A stretch of DNA of 64,000 nucleotides from assembly GCF_019334305.1 (NCBI RefSeq), contig NZ_JAHWGH010000017.1, forward strand, positions 186,001 through 250,000, written 5' to 3'. The translations under genes and the position numbers were made by a program. Of the stretch, positions 61,992 through 64,000 are shown in pieces. Each line of letters starts with the position of its first letter. The first letter of the stretch is position 1. Source of the DNA: Rossellomorea orangium (GTDB taxonomy: Bacteria > Bacillota > Bacilli > Bacillales > Bacillaceae_B). The notes beneath the pieces are model-generated. The model did not search any database and was not told where the DNA came from. It saw nothing but the letters and a program-made list of their open reading frames with translations.

Positions 61992-62753
61992 TTATTTGTC
62001 TAATATCAACAAATGCGTTTCCGCTGGTGCACCCAAGCGCAAGGGAATGGCGGTGGTCCCGTAGCCGTTGCTTACTAATAGGGTGGTCTCCGGGAGATTT
62101 TCAAGCCTCCCTTTTTTATACAATCCCCAACCGAACAATCGAATCTGACCTCCATGTGTGTGACCGCTTATCATGAGATCGATTCCATCTTCTTTACAAA
62201 CCTGATTCAAAAGCCTTGGATCATGACTGACCAAAACATTGAATTCATCAGGGGATGCCTGGTCGAGTGCGAGTGGATAATTTGCCCGTTGGGTACTTGC
62301 ATCATCTACCCCTATCAAGTTCATCATACCGTTATGCAGGGGAACCTTGACTGAAGTATTGACGATTTCAATGATTCCTTTTTCAATAAATATTTCCTTT
62401 AGCCTTGTGGTATTGACTTCATAATCATTATTTCCCCATACGAAGTAAACCTTACCTAATGACTGGAGTTTATCCAGATTCCCCTCAACCCTTGAAAAGG
62501 GAACCCCTTTTTCCAAAAGGTCCCCGCCGATGATGACGAAATCCGCTCTTCCCTTCACTTCTTCGATGATTTCATCCGAAATTTCACGTTTATGTATATC
62601 TGAAATAAAAAAGATCGTTACAGGCTGCATGTGGTCCGGAAAGCCTGGAAGCTTCACCTTTTCAATTTTCACTACGTTTCGACGTGCTTCATACAACATA
62701 ATTAAGAGGAGAGTGACTCCCCCTGCCATTAAAATGATACATAATTCAAGCAT
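61992..62753 (-). CDS. ypbG: Metallophosphoesterase YpbG
   Basis: A 253-residue calcineurin-like phosphoesterase with an N-terminal membrane segment (3-22). The metal motifs are complete: FFISDIHKRE (D-x-H), VIIGGDLLEKG (G-D), FVWGNNDYE (G-N-N-D), LVSHDPRL and SGHTHGGQIRLFG. The substrate is unknown; a cell-envelope or lipid phosphate is possible given the anchor. SD CAAGGAGG lies inside the end of ypbF, with which it overlaps by eight bases. Confidence 0.9.
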   Translation of the reverse strand: MLELCIILMAGGVTLLLIMLYEARRNVVKIEKVKLPGFPDHMQPVTIFFISDIHKREISDEIIEEVKGRADFVIIGGDLLEKGVPFSRVEGNLDKLQSLGKVYFVWGNNDYEVNTTRLKEIFIEKGIIEIVNTSVKVPLHNGMMNLIGVDDASTQRANYPLALDQASPDEFNVLVSHDPRLLNQVCKEDGIDLMISGHTHGGQIRLFGWGLYKKGRLENLPETTLLVSNGYGTTAIPLRLGAPAETHLLILDK

Positions 62754-63129
62754 TGTGGCCTCCTTGACGGCGAAAATCTATTGAAATAATACCATAAAAA
62801 AAGGCCGAACAGGAAAAAATCATCGTTTGCCAACCTCCATGAACGCTCAATGCAAAGATCAGTCCGATATGAAATGGGATGATCACCAATTCTTTATGTA
62901 GTCTTCCATTCCATAATTGTATCACGGAATGAATTTCAGTTTTCAAGACATTCCCCTGTACCAAGAGGCCGATCATAAAGGCGATGGAAGCAGCGAAGAA
63001 CTGAATCGGGTTCAGAACCAATTCAACAATGAACTCTGGTTCAGTCAGGCGTTCTGTTACAGGAAACCATGTAATGAACAGATACCCTAAAAGAAACGTG
63101 ATTATCAGTTTCACAAAAAGATTGATCAA
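62746..63129 (-). CDS. ypbF: YpbF family membrane protein
   Basis: A 127-residue protein with three to four membrane segments (for example LIITFLLGYLFITWFPV and FFAASIAFMIGLLV) and a basic end FRRQGGHNA. Matches YpbF of B. subtilis by position next to ypbG. I favour the TTG start (MINLFVKLII), six bases after GGGAGGG; an ATG five codons upstream lies in a terminator hairpin and has no SD. The chosen SD itself is part of that hairpin. Function unknown. Confidence 0.75.
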   Translation of the reverse strand: MINLFVKLIITFLLGYLFITWFPVTERLTEPEFIVELVLNPIQFFAASIAFMIGLLVQGNVLKTEIHSVIQLWNGRLHKELVIIPFHIGLIFALSVHGGWQTMIFSCSAFFYGIISIDFRRQGGHNA

Positions 63130-63163
63130 AAAAATCCCTCCCATAAATCTTATGAGAGGGATT
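63128..63163 (-). terminator. Terminator of the CBS gene, containing the ypbF Shine-Dalgarno
   Basis: Minus-strand AAATCCCTC(T)CATAA pairs with TTATG(G)GAGGGATTT, loop GAT, then seven T. The descending arm GGGAGGG is also the best SD for ypbF. Confidence 0.88.
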
Positions 63164-63191
63164 TTTTTTCATACTGGATTTTATTCACTAC

Positions 63192-63827
63192 TTATTCGTC
63201 TTCATGGATATCGAGGATGCGGAATCCCGATTTCTCCAGTTTATTAAGAAATTTCTCCATATTGTCTTTCTTTTCTACTTTAAGAACAATACGTCGGAGT
63301 AATTTATCGGTTTCATCAAAGGTCACCAGGGATATGACCGATTCAGAGTGCTGCTGAATGATGTCACCAAGGCGAGCGATACGTCCTTCGGTTTCTACAG
63401 AAGAGAAGGCGATGCGTACACCTTTCTGATCCATCCCGAATGCACTTCTAAATTGATCCAGGACATCAAAACGGGTAATGAGTCCAAGGAATACATGGTT
63501 GTCCCCGACCACAGGGAGGATCGGTGAATCCTTTAATTCTATTAATGCATTTTCAAATACATCCTTATCTGTAATGTATTTGTCCGAATTTGTGATAATA
63601 TCCCGGGCTTTTTTCTCCTTGAGAAAGGCTTTCTTTTCCATACCGGATTGGAAGAAGCTCTGATAAATATTGTATCGGGTCGCCACACCTTTAAACTGAT
63701 CATCTGAGAGGACCGGCACCCCGTCAATTTTATGATGCTCGAGAACCGTCAGCGTTTTTTCCAGTGAATCATTTTCGTCTACCACATAGCATTTGTGTTT
63801 TGGTATCATCGCATTTTTAACAAACAT
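63192..63827 (-). CDS. CBS-domain protein with C-terminal ACT-like region
   Basis: A 211-residue cytosolic protein with a tandem CBS pair (about 5-60, VKNAMIPKHKCYVVDENDSL; and 72-125, ARDIITNSDKYITDKDVF) and a C-terminal part (about 140-205) with an ACT-like beta-alpha pattern (VRIAFSSVETEGRIARLGD). CBS pairs usually bind adenine nucleotides, in Firmicutes sometimes c-di-AMP; AcuB has a similar CBS-ACT layout. SD TGAGGTGG. The ligand and target cannot be told from sequence. It precedes ypbF-ypbG. Confidence 0.82.
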   Translation of the reverse strand: MFVKNAMIPKHKCYVVDENDSLEKTLTVLEHHKIDGVPVLSDDQFKGVATRYNIYQSFFQSGMEKKAFLKEKKARDIITNSDKYITDKDVFENALIELKDSPILPVVGDNHVFLGLITRFDVLDQFRSAFGMDQKGVRIAFSSVETEGRIARLGDIIQQHSESVISLVTFDETDKLLRRIVLKVEKKDNMEKFLNKLEKSGFRILDIHEDE

Positions 63828-63978
63828 TTGACCACCTCATCATTTATATCCTTCCCCTTATCTATTCAACATTTTCACCGTATTTTCCTTCAACATTATG
63901 AATTAAAATAAATTAACATGTTCCCCCACCCACGTTCATATGTTGTTACGAAGGATTTTGTTTAAAGGAGGGATAATC

Positions 63979-64000
63979 ATGCAGGAATTTTATAAAGCGT
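63979..64000 (+). CDS. Start of a plus-strand gene cut by the window edge
   Basis: AAAGGAGGGATAATC is followed by ATG and seven readable codons (MQEFYKA). The strong SD with correct spacing supports a real start. Too little sequence is present to name the product; it is divergent from the CBS-domain gene. Confidence 0.6.

Overview
This 64 kb window reads as core chromosome of an endospore-forming Bacillaceae (a Bacillus or Rossellomorea-like genome; the species cannot be fixed from sequence alone). The gene order follows the Bacillus subtilis ponA-to-ypb region almost gene for gene. Sporulation and germination genes (spoIVA, ypjB, ypeB, sleB), bacillithiol synthesis genes and a menaquinol:cytochrome c reductase operon all point the same way. 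Nearly everything is on the minus strand. The plus-strand exceptions are the ponA tail, a YitT-family gene, ypzI, a small coiled-coil gene, ansA and a gene cut by the right edge. I see no rRNA, tRNA, CRISPR array, prophage or intact insertion sequence.

Layout. 0-9.4 kb: end of ponA, then ypoC-nth-dnaD, asnS, aspB-ypmB-ypmA, an exported metallo-beta-lactamase-like protein with no metal site, and dinG. 9.5-17.5 kb: panBCD behind a structured leader that looks like a pan RNA motif followed by an attenuator, birA, cca, bshA-bshB1-mgsA-dapB-ypjD. 17.6-25.6 kb: YitT-family gene, Zn-peptidase, ypjB, ypjA, qcrABC, ypiF, an unlisted 45-residue Cys-rich gene, ypiB, ypiA. 25.6-33 kb: a NagA-like protein without metal ligands, then the aromatic supraoperon aroC-aroB-aroH-hisC-tyrA-aroA. 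The trp genes that sit between aroH and hisC in B. subtilis are absent here. 33-39 kb: cheR, ndk, hepT-menG-hepS, mtrB-folE, hbs.

39-47 kb: spoIVA, yphF, yphE, an interrupted small gene, gpsA, der, the little-understood yphA/YIEGIA/small-subunit membrane cluster, ypzI and two kinds of tandem repeat. 47-55.6 kb: fni, ypfD, plsC, cmk, ypfB, ypfA, ypeB, sleB, a coiled-coil protein, prsW. 55.7-64 kb: ansA, bdr and gudB among three copies of a dispersed ~110 bp repeat, mecB, a CarH-type B12 light-sensing regulator, a ypbG-type phosphoesterase, ypbF and a CBS-domain protein.

How the genes work together. Three pathways can be followed locally: shikimate to chorismate to phenylalanine/tyrosine (with hisC as aminotransferase), heptaprenyl-menaquinone synthesis (hepS/hepT/menG, with aroC/aroH upstream and the qcr complex as consumer), and bacillithiol redox (bshA, bshB1, bdr). 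Spore genes cover coat base assembly (spoIVA) and cortex lysis (sleB-ypeB). Start codons were adjusted where a Shine-Dalgarno sequence and family length agreed; several starts are GTG or TTG (spoIVA, der, yphF, bdr and others).
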